Source: Lysobacterales bacterium (lineage in GTDB: Bacteria > Pseudomonadota > Gammaproteobacteria > Xanthomonadales > Rhodanobacteraceae). Taken from it: a stretch of 64,000 bases of DNA. The position numbers were made by a program, and so were the translations under genes. Where the stretch lies: positions 1 through 64,000 of the forward strand of contig JAFKNA010000009.1 in the NCBI GenBank assembly GCA_017305135.1, read 5' to 3'. Shown here one piece after another: positions 1-9,774 of the stretch; within the stretch, counting starts at the first letter, position 1; every line of letters begins with the position of its first letter. The notes under the pieces are model-generated. The model did no database searches, was not told the DNA's origin, and worked only from the letters and a program-made list of their open reading frames with translations.

Positions 1-3000
1 CTGTCGCAGGCCTCGGGCTCGCTGCCACCGTCATCCAGGGTCACCACCATGGTCAGGTGGAAGTCCGGGAAGCCGATGGCCGTGGCCGTTTCCGGCTGGT
101 TGAGACCACAGCCCGACGAGGACAGGAAGGTCGGGTGCGTTTCCGCCGACGCGTTCGCGCCGGGGTAGAACGGACCGCCGGTGGCGCCGTCGGTGTGCCA
201 CTCCACCACCAGGTCCTTGCCCACCGTGTCGGTGATCGCGCCGGTCACCGGCACGGTGATCGCCTGCAGCGAGCCGGTGGCTGTGAAGTTGGCCGTGCCG
301 ATCAGCGTCAACTGCCCGGTCGGGATGGTGTTGACCGTCACCGAGTGCGGGATCGTGTAGAGGTTGATCGTCGAGGGCACGCCACCCGGGAGCGTGGTGC
401 TGCCGGTGGAGATGGTCACGCTCACCACGTTCGCCGAGGCACCCACGTTGGCGTGCTCGTTGAAGTAGAAGCGCCGCCACCAGCTGTTGTCGCTGACGCC
501 GGTGCCATCGTTGAGGTTGCATGCCACGCCCTCGTCGCCCGGCGAGTTGTCGTCCATCTGCGAGATGTCGGTGGCCTGCAGCACGAACGGACGACCGAAG
601 GCGTTGACCCCGAGGCTGCGCGCCGAGGACAGCGTGCCGGCCTCGAATGCACCGGCCTTGAGGGCACCAGCCTTGGAGGCGAGGCGCGCCGCCGCCGTCT
701 TGTAGCTCGGCGGGTTGCGGTCGAACTCGGCCTCCGTGATCGCGTAGGTCAGCGTGCCGCCACCGATGTTGGCGATGACCATGACGTCGCTGCCCATATC
801 GCCCTCATCGACCGTGAAGTCGAGGCTGGCCGGAGTGACTTCTGCGATCGGATCGCCGGTGCCGTCGCTGACCGTCAGCGAGACCGGAACCTCAACGGTC
901 GGGTTGGCCGGATCGTTGCTGTTGACGCACAGCTTGCCGTCATAGCTGCCGGCGGCGAGGCCCGTGGAGTCGAAGGTCACCGTGACCGGCGTGCTGGAGC
1001 CTGGTGCGGTGGTGCCGCTTGCCGGGCCGACGCTCAGCCAGGGGATGTCCTGCGCAGTGCAGCCACCGCCGCCGGTGCCCGTCTCCAGCGAGACGTCATC
1101 GAGCATGAAGTTGGAGGTCTCCGCACCGCCACCAACCACCGTGGAGTCGAAGCGGATGGTATGGGTACCGCCGTCGGCAAACGCGCTCACGTCGACCGTG
1201 ACCTGCTGGTAGGCCGCCTGGTACGCACCCGCTGCGTCGGCGGTGACACGCCACACTTCGGTGCCGTCGACGGACGCCTTCAGGAAGTCGGCCGCCAGCC
1301 CGCTGGAGAACGGCACGCGCACCCAGAACTTCAGGGTGGCGCCGCCCGACGGAATGGTGACCTGCTGGCTGACCATGCCGGTCTCGAACGAGTCGATGCC
1401 GCCGAACCATGCCCACCACGAACCGCTGTGCGGCGCGTTCTCGGGGCTGTTGGAGCAGGACGAGTCACACAGGACGGTGCCGAAGTTCAGCGAATCCGTA
1501 TCCCAGAACGGGTTCGGATCGCCCTGTTCGAAGCCGCCATCCTGGATCGCCTCGGCCAGCGGTGCCGCCGCCCAGTCACGCACGAACGGCGCACGCGGGG
1601 CAGTCACGCGCGGCGACTGGCGCTCGGCCACGCCGCTCGGCGTGTACGGGCCACGGGCCGCGGCTTCGGTGATGTTCCAGATGAGGTCACCGGCGCCGAC
1701 ATTGGCGATGGTCAGCGTCTGCGTGGTGGTCTGCCCGGCACCCTGGGTGGCGCTGAGGCTGCCCGGCGTGACTTCGATGCCGCCACCGACCGCCGGCTCG
1801 ACCACCGTGAGGGTGGCCGAGGCCGCCATCGGGCTGTCGCCCTGGTCGGTCTGCAGGCCGCCGGCCGGGATCACGTTTTCGTAGGTTCCGGCATCGGCCG
1901 CCTGCACGGTCGCGGTGATGTCGCAGGTGCTGCCCGCCGGAAGTACCACGCCCGCCGGCAGGGTGATGGTGCTGGCGGCGATGGCCGGCCCGGTGGTGCC
2001 GATGATCAGGCCGCAGGAGGTGGACGCGGCGCTGACGGTCATGCCCGCCGGCAGGTTGTCGACCAGCGGTGCGGTAAGCGTCGCGTCGGCAGCGGTCGGA
2101 TTGCTGACCGTGATCGTGAGCGTGCTGTCCTCGGCTTCTTCCACTTGAACGGGCGAGAAGGCCTTGCTGACGGACGGCATCGCCGGACCCACCAGGAGCG
2201 TGTAGTCCTCGGCCTGGCCAAAACCCTCGGCGTTGCAGGGTGTGGCGGCGACGTTGTAGCGCTTGAGCACGCGCATGCGCGTGGGGCCATTGACCGCGCT
2301 CGCCGGCACCGCGATGGTGTTCACCGCCTGCTGGCCGTCGGCACCGGTCGAGTTGACGATGTTGCCGATGGGATAACCCTCGTCGGTGTCGAACACGCCG
2401 TTGTGGTTCCAGTCGATGAAGGCGTTCACTACGGTGGTGAAGTTGCCTGCCGTATTGCCTTCCACCGCGATCTGTACGCTGGTGCCGGCCTGCACGTTGC
2501 CGACGACCGCCGTGAAGTCCTCCAGCGGCGGACCACCCGTCAAGGCGCTGGCGTTGTCGATGCCGTCGAACACCACGCGGGTGATCGGCTCGATCCCGCT
2601 CGGGAAGGTGACGTTGCAGTAGGGCTCCGGGAAGGTGAAGCCGACCTTGAGCGTGGCGCTGGCCGGGAATGGGTTCTCGCCCTCGTTGGTATCGAGCGCA
2701 CCGGCGGCGATGGTGTTGACGTAGCTGCCGTCGGCGGACGACTGCACGTCGACGGTGACCACGCACGAACCGCTGCCCGGGATCAATGCTCCCGCGGCAA
2801 GGCTCACCGAACCGGCTCCGGCGGCCGCCGTGACCGTGCCGTCGGCACAGGTCGTGGAGGCGTTGGGCACGTCGGCCACCACCAGCCCGGACGGGAAGGT
2901 GTCGACCAGGGCGCCCAGCAGCTCCGCGTCGGTGGCGTTCTCGGAATTCGTCAGCGTGATGGTCAGGGTGCTTGGCTCGTCCACGAGCACCTGGGCCGGC

Positions 3001-4565
3001 GCAAAGGCCTTGCTCACGGTGGGTGCCGTGCTGGTCGGACCGACAGTGAGGGTGTAGTCCTCGGCCTGGCCGTAACCTGCACTGTTGCACGCGGGCGCCT
3101 CGGCGTTGAACTTCTTGATCACGCGCATGCGCGTGGTGCCCGGCAAGGCATCCGTCGGGACATCGATTTCGGCGACCGCCTGCTGGCCATCCGCGCCCGT
3201 CGAATTGATGATGTCGCCAATGAAGTAGCCCTCATTGGAATCGAACACGCCGTTCTGGTTCCAGTCGATGTAGGCGTTGACCTTGGTCGTGAAGTTGCCG
3301 GCGGTGTTGCCCTCGACCGCCATCTGCACGGTCTGGCCGGGGCCCACGTTGCCGACGATGTTGGTGAAGTCCTCCAGCGGCGGGCCGCCGGTGGTGGGAC
3401 TCGGGTTGTCGATGTTGGAGAAGACGACGCGGGTGATCGGCTCGATGCCGCTCGGGAAGGTGACCGCGCAGTACGGCTCGGGGAACACGAAGCCGATGCG
3501 GAGATCCGCAGTGGCGTCACTCGCGTTGTTGCCGTGGTTGGTCTGCAGCGCGCCGGCCGGAATCACGTTCTGGTAGTTGCCATCGGCGGCGGCGGTAACG
3601 TCCACCGAGATGGTGCAGGTGCCGCCGGCCGGGATGGATGCTCCCGCCGCGAGGCTGACCGAGCTGCCGCCCGCGGTGGCGCTCACGCTGCCGCCGCAGG
3701 TGGTGCTGGCGTCCGGCGTATCGGCGATGACGACGCCTGCCGGAAGGTTGTCCACCAGCGCGGCACTCAGCACCGCGGCAGTGGGCTGGGTGGTGTTGCG
3801 CAGGGTGATGGTGAGCGTGCTGACCTCACCGGCCAGCACCTGCGCGGGCGCGAACGCCTTAGTGAGGGAAGGGGCGCCCGGGCCGGCCGCGGGCATGGCG
3901 GCGCGGATCATCATGGCGCGGTAATCCGGCCACACGGCCGTGATCGGCCCCCACGGGTCGGTATCGGCGTGGGTCTGGCCACCTGCCGAGGGGGTGGCTG
4001 GCGACTGGTCGGCGGCGAGGAACAGGCCGTCGGTGCCGGCCGTCTTCACGCCGATGTAGGCCGAGCCCGAGTTGATCGAGATGCCGAGGTCGGAAAGGTC
4101 GAACGCCTCGAACTGTGCGTTCGCCGGCAGGCCGGCGATGCCGACCGGGTGGCCGGTGACGGCCTTGGTGCCGAGCAGGCTGCCCGGCGCGCCACCGGTG
4201 CCATCGTCGGCATAGACCTGGATCTCGATCGGCGCGGTGGTCAGGCCCGCGTTGGTGATCAGCATGATGCAGACCGTCGAGACGGTCGCCGGATAGTCCG
4301 CCGGCGTGAAGCGGTCGACGATGTAGCCGTTGGCGGCCAGGGAGTTGTAGCCGTAGCCGTTCTCAAGCTGGCCATCGTCATGGACGATGAGGCCCGGTTC
4401 GCCGACATCGCACGCCGCCAGGGGTACGACTGCGCCGCTTGGTGCCACGGGCAGGGCGATCCCTGCTGCCAGTTCGGTTCGCAAGTCCGCAGTATTGGCT
4501 GCGGATGCGATCCCCAGCCCGGACGCGGCAATGGCCGCCAATAACAGTCTGCTCAGTCGTTTCAT
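1..4565 (-). CDS. Large exported repeat protein with GEVED and DUF11-type domains (C-terminus beyond window)
   Basis: About 1,521 residues are visible and the frame runs open off the left edge. The start at 4565 has GGAG six bases upstream and gives a Sec signal peptide (residues 1-23, ending GIASA). Residues about 230-350, 515-640 and 800-915 are three DUF11/DUF7933-like repeats starting KAFAPAQV or KAFSPVQV. After the first two come GEVED-type domains (about 358-503 and 642-785) with the signatures IDWNQNGVFD/IDWNHNGVFD and GQAEDYTL. Further on are two segments of the TP-x-SL-x-x-T type (about 925 and 1240) and a probable beta-sandwich domain around 1000-1160. Such proteins are secreted or surface-displayed in this group; binding or adhesion is inference. 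The antisense strand is also open for most of the length, a high-GC artefact. Confidence 0.85.
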   Translation of the reverse strand, partial: MKRLSRLLLAAIAASGLGIASAANTADLRTELAAGIALPVAPSGAVVPLAACDVGEPGLIVHDDGQLENGYGYNSLAANGYIVDRFTPADYPATVSTVCIMLITNAGLTTAPIEIQVYADDGTGGAPGSLLGTKAVTGHPVGIAGLPANAQFEAFDLSDLGISINSGSAYIGVKTAGTDGLFLAADQSPATPSAGGQTHADTDPWGPITAVWPDYRAMMIRAAMPAAGPGAPSLTKAFAPAQVLAGEVSTLTITLRNTTQPTAAVLSAALVDNLPAGVVIADTPDASTTCGGSVSATAGGSSVSLAAGASIPAGGTCTISVDVTAAADGNYQNVIPAGALQTNHGNNASDATADLRIGFVFPEPYCAVTFPSGIEPITRVVFSNIDNPSPTTGGPPLEDFTNIVGNVGPGQTVQMAVEGNTAGNFTTKVNAYIDWNQNGVFDSNEGYFIGDIINSTGADGQQAVAEIDVPTDALPGTTRMRVIKKFNAEAPACNSAGYGQAEDYTLTVGPTSTAPTVSKAFAPAQVLVDEPSTLTITLTNSENATDAELLGALVDTFPSGLVVADVPNASTTCADGTVTAAAGAGSVSLAAGALIPGSGSCVVTVDVQSSADGSYVNTIAAGALDTNEGENPFPASATLKVGFTFPEPYCNVTFPSGIEPITRVVFDGIDNASALTGGPPLEDFTAVVGNVQAGTSVQIAVEGNTAGNFTTVVNAFIDWNHNGVFDTDEGYPIGNIVNSTGADGQQAVNTIAVPASAVNGPTRMRVLKRYNVAATPCNAEGFGQAEDYTLLVGPAMPSVSKAFSPVQVEEAEDSTLTITVSNPTAADATLTAPLVDNLPAGMTVSAASTSCGLIIGTTGPAIAASTITLPAGVVLPAGSTCDITATVQAADAGTYENVIPAGGLQTDQGDSPMAASATLTVVEPAVGGGIEVTPGSLSATQGAGQTTTQTLTIANVGAGDLIWNITEAAARGPYTPSGVAERQSPRVTAPRAPFVRDWAAAPLAEAIQDGGFEQGDPNPFWDTDSLNFGTVLCDSSCSNSPENAPHSGSWWAWFGGIDSFETGMVSQQVTIPSGGATLKFWVRVPFSSGLAADFLKASVDGTEVWRVTADAAGAYQAAYQQVTVDVSAFADGGTHTIRFDSTVVGGGAETSNFMLDDVSLETGTGGGGCTAQDIPWLSVGPASGTTAPGSSTPVTVTFDSTGLAAGSYDGKLCVNSNDPANPTVEVPVSLTVSDGTGDPIAEVTPASLDFTVDEGDMGSDVMVIANIGGGTLTYAITEAEFDRNPPSYKTAAARLASKAGALKAGAFEAGTLSSARSLGVNAFGRPFVLQATDISQMDDNSPGDEGVACNLNDGTGVSDNSWWRRFYFNEHANVGASANVVSVTISTGSTTLPGGVPSTINLYTIPHSVTVNTIPTGQLTLIGTANFTATGSLQAITVPVTGAITDTVGKDLVVEWHTDGATGGPFYPGANASAETHPTFLSSSGCGLNQPETATAIGFPDFHLTMVVTLDDGGSEPEACD

Positions 4566-4684
4566 CGCGTGCTCCGATCATTGCGAAGAAAACCGGACCC
4601 GGGCGGCCGAACCCAAGCGGGAATGGCCGCGCACTGGTCGGTACAAATGGCTTGTCTTACCCCGTCCTGCTTGAGGCATCGGGG

Positions 4685-4713
4685 ACTATAGGCCGCGCGG
4701 CCAGCCCCGACAA
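4685..4713 (-). promoter_or_regulatory. Sigma-70-like promoter of the large exported protein
   Basis: Read on the minus strand, TTGTCG (4713-4708) and TATAGT (4690-4685) are separated by exactly 17 bases. The implied transcript start near 4678 gives a 5' leader of about 110 nt before the ATG at 4565. This is the best-matching -35/-10 pair I found in the window. Confidence 0.6.
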
Positions 4714-4933
4714 CTCGGATTCCGGGAAGTTCCGAACCCCGATTGCCCTCTGGAGCGGCGATGTGTCGCATGTCGGACGCCCCGCTGAAGCCGCCGTTGT
4801 GCGGCGTTCAGGGTTTCCTGAACGATTGCGAAACGTGCAATGGAAGCTCAGTCACGCATTTGCGCCCGATGCTTTCCAGGGGCGCCTGCGATGGAGGAAC
4901 GATGCCGCATTGGGAAGCCTGAGCCAGCTTCCC

Positions 4934-4970
4934 GATGTCATGCCCACGAAAGCGGACATCCATGAACGAT
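4934..4970. repeat. REP-like palindromic repeat (CATGCCCACGAAAGCGGACATC type)
   Basis: This is a short imperfect palindrome of the class whose translation reads FRGHD. A related copy with a perfect CCCGC-TTTC-GCGGG core lies near 23370. It sits in the 574-nt gap between the exported-protein genes. Apart from this repeat, the promoter at 4685-4713 and the hairpin at 5074-5105, I see nothing else in that gap. Confidence 0.55.
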
Positions 4971-5073
4971 CGCCTGGCGCGACACGTCGCGCCAGCCCCG
5001 AGCGGGCCGGCGCCGTTGATGCGTCGGGACAAACTGCAATCCGGATCACTCGGCCACGCAGCGGGCTCGCCAC

Positions 5074-5105
5074 GGAGGATCTGCACGCAGACGTGCAGAT
5101 CCTCC
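5074..5105 (-). terminator. Perfect 14-bp hairpin downstream of the 5140-7116 gene
   Basis: GGAGGATCTGCACG, a CAGA loop and CGTGCAGATCCTCC form a perfect 14-bp stem beginning 35 nt after the stop codon of the minus-strand gene. No T-tract follows, so it may act as an RNA-stability element rather than an intrinsic terminator. Confidence 0.55.
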
Positions 5106-5139
5106 CCGCGTTCGGTGATGCCTCGGCGATGCCGCCCGA

Positions 5140-7116
5140 TCAGGTACCCGGCACCAGCGTGTCGACCTCGTAGTGGGCGGGGTTCCCCGCCGTGGCGACG
5201 CCGAGGCGCGCGCTGCCGGCAACCGGCGGCTTGTCGGCGATCAGCGTGAAGGAATACATCACGCCCCAGTCCAGCGTCCGTGGCGTGGCCGAGGTGCTGA
5301 AGCTCGGACGGGTGAAGCCCGGCACGTTGGTATCGGTGCTCCATTCCGCGCGCGCATTGGCGAGCTTTGCGCGCCAGTTGTAGCCGGGATCGATCTCGCC
5401 TACACGTCCGGGCAGCGCGCTCACCATGGCGCCGACCGGCACCGGTACGCTGAACGCATTGAAGCCCTTGTTGCTCTCGACGCGGATGTTCGGGTTGTTG
5501 CCCGAAGTCACGGCGCGGGCGAAGTCGACGTTCATCACCGCATAGTCGTAGCGCCACATGCCATTGGGGGCGGGGCTCACCTTGACGGCGACCTTGGCGT
5601 GGCCCTCCGGCGTGGTGAGGCCGGTGTTCAGCGCGTTGCTTCCCGGGTTCTGCGGATCCACCCAGCGGTCGATCGCCGGGCCGAGCTTGTAGCTGCTGTT
5701 GCCGCCGTCGCGCGGCGACCAGGAGCTGCCGGTCCAGCTCGGCGCGCCGGTCAGCGTCGCCATCGAGTTGTACGGATTGATGTCCTCGCGCGCGATGTAC
5801 CAGGACTCGTACAGGTAGGTGGCACCGGGATTGCGCGTCGCGCTGATCTGGTTCTCGCGCACGATCATGCGCTGGTCGTAGCTGCCGTTCGGGTTGCTCG
5901 TCATCGAGCCCACGCAGTTGGGATCGTAGATCGAGCCACAGCGGCCCCAGATGCCGGTGGCCGGCACGATTTCCGAGCGGGGGCCGAGGTCGGAGCTGGT
6001 GTCGTTGTTGCCGACGCCGTAGGTGTCGGTACAGCCACGCCCGAGGACATGAGAATCGTGGTCGGCCGGATCCAGGCAACTGCCGTTGGTGGTGAGCCAG
6101 GCGTGCTTGACGCCGGAACGGCCGATCTGATCGATGCTGCCGTCGGGGTTCAGGCGATACATGTTCCAGATCAGGTACGGGTGCTGGTCGTTGCCGTAGG
6201 GCGCGTAATTGCCGGTGAACTTCTGGTTCCACGGGATGCTGGCCGCCCACAGCGCGGAGCTGGTGCCGGCGTCGCCCTGGTTGGGAATGGTGGTGGCGAG
6301 CGTGCCGGCGTTGACGTTGTTCTTCAGCGTGGAACTGGGCGTGAACACGACCTTGCCGGTGCCCTCGTCGCCGGCGCAGCCCTGGCAACGGCTGTAGGAC
6401 ATCGAGAACATCTGCATGAACAGGTCGGCCTCGTAGCGGCCGCCGTTCGGCGCCGCATCGCCGGCCCAGTGCGGGTTGGTGGCCAGCGGCATCGCGCCGC
6501 TGCCCTGGGTCTGCACCACGGTGGTCATGGCCAGGTCCGCGATCGGCCAGTCGGCCGTTTCCGGATGGCCGATGCGCCGGGCCAGGGCCGCGGTGATGCG
6601 CATGTCCATGGCGCCGACGGCGAGCGTCGAATCGTTGTCCATCAGTTCGTACATCAGGCGGTCGATGTAGAACCAGGTCTTGCCGTCGCGCCCGACGAAG
6701 TCGAGGATCAGCGGATCCTTCGCGCTCGGCACCAGCTGGAAATCGTTGAAGTCGAGGGTGTCGCCGTTCGGCAGGGTCATCGTGTAGCCGCCGGTCGCCT
6801 GCAGCGACCCGCCATCGAAGCCGCGGAAGTAGCCGTCGACGACGTGGAACTCGATGCTGCCGGCGCGGCGGATCGTGAACTCATCACGTCCGCGCACGGT
6901 GAGCCCGGCCAGCGCGTCGCTGGGGGCGGAAATCCGGATGCCGAGGTCGCCCGCGAGATCGCGGTTCCAGCGCACCTCCACGGTACCGCCCCAGGCCGCC
7001 CAGAGCTGGTGCTGCTGCGTCGCCGGCGCGGCCGGTGCCTTGCCCATGCCTGCGGCGACGGCTGCGGCGGGAACGATGGCGGCCATCAGGGCGACGGCCA
7101 GGATGCGAGTTTTCAT
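5140..7116 (-). CDS. Exported protein of unknown function, 658 aa
   Basis: I do not recognise this family. I chose the ATG at 7116 because it gives a clean Sec signal peptide (MKTRILAVALMAAIVPAAAVAAG). A GGGG run lies about 10 nt upstream. In-frame codons further 5' have no such logic. The mature protein has beta-rich composition, a CQGC pair near residue 249 (in SRCQGCAGDEG), and several isolated Cys that could form disulfides (GRGCTDTY, GRCGSIYDPNC). A central Gly/Asn/Trp-rich segment reads like a carbohydrate-active or surface protein, but no catalytic motif is evident. It lies between the GEVED protein and the five-haem protein on the same strand, with its own gaps and a hairpin after it, so it is probably transcribed alone. 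Confidence 0.75.
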   Translation of the reverse strand: MKTRILAVALMAAIVPAAAVAAGMGKAPAAPATQQHQLWAAWGGTVEVRWNRDLAGDLGIRISAPSDALAGLTVRGRDEFTIRRAGSIEFHVVDGYFRGFDGGSLQATGGYTMTLPNGDTLDFNDFQLVPSAKDPLILDFVGRDGKTWFYIDRLMYELMDNDSTLAVGAMDMRITAALARRIGHPETADWPIADLAMTTVVQTQGSGAMPLATNPHWAGDAAPNGGRYEADLFMQMFSMSYSRCQGCAGDEGTGKVVFTPSSTLKNNVNAGTLATTIPNQGDAGTSSALWAASIPWNQKFTGNYAPYGNDQHPYLIWNMYRLNPDGSIDQIGRSGVKHAWLTTNGSCLDPADHDSHVLGRGCTDTYGVGNNDTSSDLGPRSEIVPATGIWGRCGSIYDPNCVGSMTSNPNGSYDQRMIVRENQISATRNPGATYLYESWYIAREDINPYNSMATLTGAPSWTGSSWSPRDGGNSSYKLGPAIDRWVDPQNPGSNALNTGLTTPEGHAKVAVKVSPAPNGMWRYDYAVMNVDFARAVTSGNNPNIRVESNKGFNAFSVPVPVGAMVSALPGRVGEIDPGYNWRAKLANARAEWSTDTNVPGFTRPSFSTSATPRTLDWGVMYSFTLIADKPPVAGSARLGVATAGNPAHYEVDTLVPGT

Positions 7117-7435
7117 GTATTTGATACCCCAAGTCAGAACAATGAACGAGCCAAGCTCCATCCCTGGGATCTGCCGCGTACCACTCCTGTCGCGCGATGA
7201 CGCCTCGCGCACGCTCCAGCCGGCCCGAACCGACCGGGAATTCCTCTGCAGCCGGATTGCGCTGGCCTTGGAGCACGCGCGGCGCTCGTTGGAGCGCCGC
7301 GGCGCGGCGCGTGCGGCCTTGGCGCGGCTGGAGCACGGGCAAGTTCAGGAACTTAACACCCGGCGGCGGTCGCGTATTGACACACTGCACAAAAGTTCAC
7401 GCCCAGGAAACCCTGAACAAGCCGGCCTTTGCCCT

Positions 7436-7520
7436 CATGCCGGCGCAAGCCGGGATCCATTCTGCTTCTGGATCAACCGCATGCAACCCGGATCGGTCCG
7501 GCTTTCGCCGGCACGGGGAC
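7436..7520. repeat. Two adjacent REP-like palindromes
   Basis: The segment TGCCGGCGCAAGCCGGGATC is followed by a second palindrome with a CCGGC-TTTC-GCCGG core. Both belong to the ATCCCGGC/GCCGGGAT family seen again at 11881, 19406 and 44257. They occupy the 3' part of the 408-nt gap between the exported-protein genes. The rest of that gap, 7117-7435, shows nothing I can name beyond the upstream region of the 5140-7116 gene. Confidence 0.55.
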
Positions 7521-7524
7521 GTAT

Positions 7525-9498
7525 TCAGCGACTCCCCTGGTGGGCCGCCGCCACGCCCTCGAAGCCATCGATGAAGATCCAGTCCTCGCCACTGCCGGCG
7601 CTGCCGAGCGCCATCAGCTCCGGCGGCGACTTGCCATAACCCGGCTGTACCGGATCGTCCGAGGGGTTGTTCCAGAGCTGGTAGAGGTATTCGGCGCGCG
7701 TGCGGCTCTTCGGCCCGACCACGAACGGCCGATCCGGGCTCGCGGCGCACATCAGGTTCTCGCCCTGGGTGCCATTCGCCTCCGCCTCGCGGCGCAGGAA
7801 CTCGATGTAGTCCCGGCTGCTGGTCTGGTAGTAGAGCTGCGCCTTGGCGGTGAAGGGTCCGACCGCACCAGCGGGCAGCACGAAGCGGTAGGGCACCGTG
7901 TCGTAGTTGACCAGGGTGCCGGAACCGGGCTCCGTTTCCGGATAGGCGGCACCCACAGGACGTACCTCGTAACCGTTGGGATCATCCGCGGTGGCGGGCT
8001 GGAAGCCAAGCGGCGGGATGCGGTTGTCCTTGGCGATGCAGTCGCCGAGCGCGAAGTGGAACATCGGCAGGCCGCTGCCATCGGTGGTATCGCAGGCACC
8101 GGTGCCGTTGTGGTTCCAGATGCCCTGCAGGATTTCATACACCCGCGCCTGCGGATCCTTGTGGAGCACGGCGGTGGCCGGATCGTAGGGCGCGCTCTCG
8201 GCCACCAGGCTGCCGTTGCGATCGTGGACCTGCACGTTGAGCCACATGCGCCGGCCTTCGCTGTAGCCGCTCGGCAGTTTGTGGCCGCTCTGGTTGGTGA
8301 CCTTGACCTGCACCGACAGCGAGCCCGCCGCGGCCGCGCCCGGCGTGGCGAAGCCGGTCACCGCGGTTTCCACCGTCGCCGCCGACTGCAGCAGTTCACG
8401 CGCCCACTGCACGGTCTGGTCGAAGGAGGCCTCGCGGCCGATGCCTTCCCAGGCACCGGGAATCGATCGCGTGTCGCTGTACTCGCCCTTGAGCACCTGG
8501 GGAATCCAGGTGTTGCCGCCGACGAAGGCGTGCACGCGCAGGTCGCCGCTGCGGTTGGGATAGCCGCCGAGGCTGCACGCGGTGGTGCCGGGCGCTTCGC
8601 TGATCGGCATGTGGCAGGCCTGGCAACTGGTTCCGCCGATCGGGGCCGAAAACGTACTGCGCTGCCATTCACTGTAGGTGCGCTCGATCGGGAACGGCAC
8701 CCCGGTATCGGTGCCGTCGGCGAGCTTCAGCGTCTTCAGCGGGCCGGCGCTGGTGTCGGGCGTGGTCACGTCATGGCACTGCCCGCACATGGCGCTGTCG
8801 GACATGAAGTCCGCCTTCTTCCACGGATGGGGCGGCTGCGGGCCGCTGTCACTGTATGCATAGGGCCCATAGCGGCACGGACCGCCGGTGCCATCGCAAT
8901 CGGTGTCGTTGAGCCACACCGCGCCGTTGCCCGGCCGCGGTTCGCCGCCTGGGCCTTCGGCCATGTTGCGATGGCAGAAATGGCAACTGAGGCCACCGTA
9001 GTCGCTGTCGCCATCCGGCGCCTCGTAGCTCCCCTTGAGCAGGCAGGCATTGGCGCCGAGCGTCACGTCATTGTCGGGCTGGCCGGCGCCGGCCTTGACC
9101 ACGCGGCCGCCATACCAGCCATCGGAGGTATGGCAGCGCAGGCAGTAGTCGCCAACACCGGGCACGTCCTTGTTGGCGACATCCAGCGCCGCCAGGAACA
9201 GGGGATCGCGCATGGCGTTGGCCATCATCGAGCCGGCCCAGGTCGAATGCGGACGGTAGGCGAGGGAGCTGCCGGAGCCATTGTGGCAACCGACGCAGTT
9301 GTCCGAGTTCCACAGCTCGAAGGTCAACCCGGGCTGCGTGCCGTGCGGGGTGAAGTCGATGCTGCCGGCGCCGCCGAGTGCGCGCGAGACATGCACCCAG
9401 TCATCCGGCTCGGCGGCCTGCGCCTGCAGCACCAACAGGGCGGCGCCGGCGACAACGGCAAGGACGAGGCGGGAAACGGACACGAGGCTACGGCGCAT
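7525..9498 (-). CDS. Exported multihaem c-type cytochrome-like protein with C-terminal GFE motif
   Basis: The protein has 657 residues from the ATG at 9498; a TTG six codons upstream is the alternative start. The signal peptide covers residues 1-29. Five CxxCH haem sites are visible: CVGCH 68-72, CLRCH 119-123, CHFCH 172-176, CGQCH 238-242 and CQACH 292-296. The second half has no haem motif and looks beta-rich. The C-terminus carries DWIFIDGFE just before a short tail. This is the motif that ends many exported proteins in this bacterial group, and its role is unknown. The haems imply periplasmic or outer-surface electron transfer, in the style of multihaem cytochromes c. The partner reductase is not in the window. 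Confidence 0.8.
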   Translation of the reverse strand: MRRSLVSVSRLVLAVVAGAALLVLQAQAAEPDDWVHVSRALGGAGSIDFTPHGTQPGLTFELWNSDNCVGCHNGSGSSLAYRPHSTWAGSMMANAMRDPLFLAALDVANKDVPGVGDYCLRCHTSDGWYGGRVVKAGAGQPDNDVTLGANACLLKGSYEAPDGDSDYGGLSCHFCHRNMAEGPGGEPRPGNGAVWLNDTDCDGTGGPCRYGPYAYSDSGPQPPHPWKKADFMSDSAMCGQCHDVTTPDTSAGPLKTLKLADGTDTGVPFPIERTYSEWQRSTFSAPIGGTSCQACHMPISEAPGTTACSLGGYPNRSGDLRVHAFVGGNTWIPQVLKGEYSDTRSIPGAWEGIGREASFDQTVQWARELLQSAATVETAVTGFATPGAAAAGSLSVQVKVTNQSGHKLPSGYSEGRRMWLNVQVHDRNGSLVAESAPYDPATAVLHKDPQARVYEILQGIWNHNGTGACDTTDGSGLPMFHFALGDCIAKDNRIPPLGFQPATADDPNGYEVRPVGAAYPETEPGSGTLVNYDTVPYRFVLPAGAVGPFTAKAQLYYQTSSRDYIEFLRREAEANGTQGENLMCAASPDRPFVVGPKSRTRAEYLYQLWNNPSDDPVQPGYGKSPPELMALGSAGSGEDWIFIDGFEGVAAAHQGSR

Positions 9499-9738
9499 GG
9501 AAAGGATCACCGGCAATCAGGGGATGGGTGGCCGACCGACAGCGGACAGCCGGGGGTTCGCCGTGGCGCAACGCAAGTCCGGTCGGGCGGCCGGGGTTCC
9601 TTTCACGAAGTCGCGCGCGAGCAGCGCAGAGGGACGGCATTCCTCCCTTCCCTGCCGGGAGTGTATGGGCAGGGCGCCCGAGCGTCCACGCTGCGCTGCA
9701 CGATCGGGCCGGGCGCGGCGGCCGCTGGGTGGACGCTC

Positions 9739-9768
9739 TGGCCAAATGCCGGCCGCTGCGGGTAGCGT
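9739..9768 (+). promoter_or_regulatory. Candidate promoter of the glycosyltransferase, leaderless type
   Basis: TGGCCA (9739-9744) and TAGCGT (9763-9768) are 18 nt apart, and the -10 ends 6 nt before the ATG at 9775. There is no Shine-Dalgarno sequence, so transcription would start at or next to the start codon. The -35 match is weak. Confidence 0.35.
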
Positions 9769-9774
9769 GCGCGC

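Noticed and set aside
57-4544. Open plus-strand frame of about 1,495 codons opposite the GEVED protein
   Set aside because: Its composition is Arg/Gly/Val-rich with no domain, it has no ribosome-binding site, and it mirrors the codon bias of the real minus-strand gene with GEVED and DUF11 motifs.
5173-7200. Long plus-strand frame opposite the exported protein at 5140-7116
   Set aside because: It is antisense to a gene with a good signal peptide, has no motif, and is explained by high-GC third positions.
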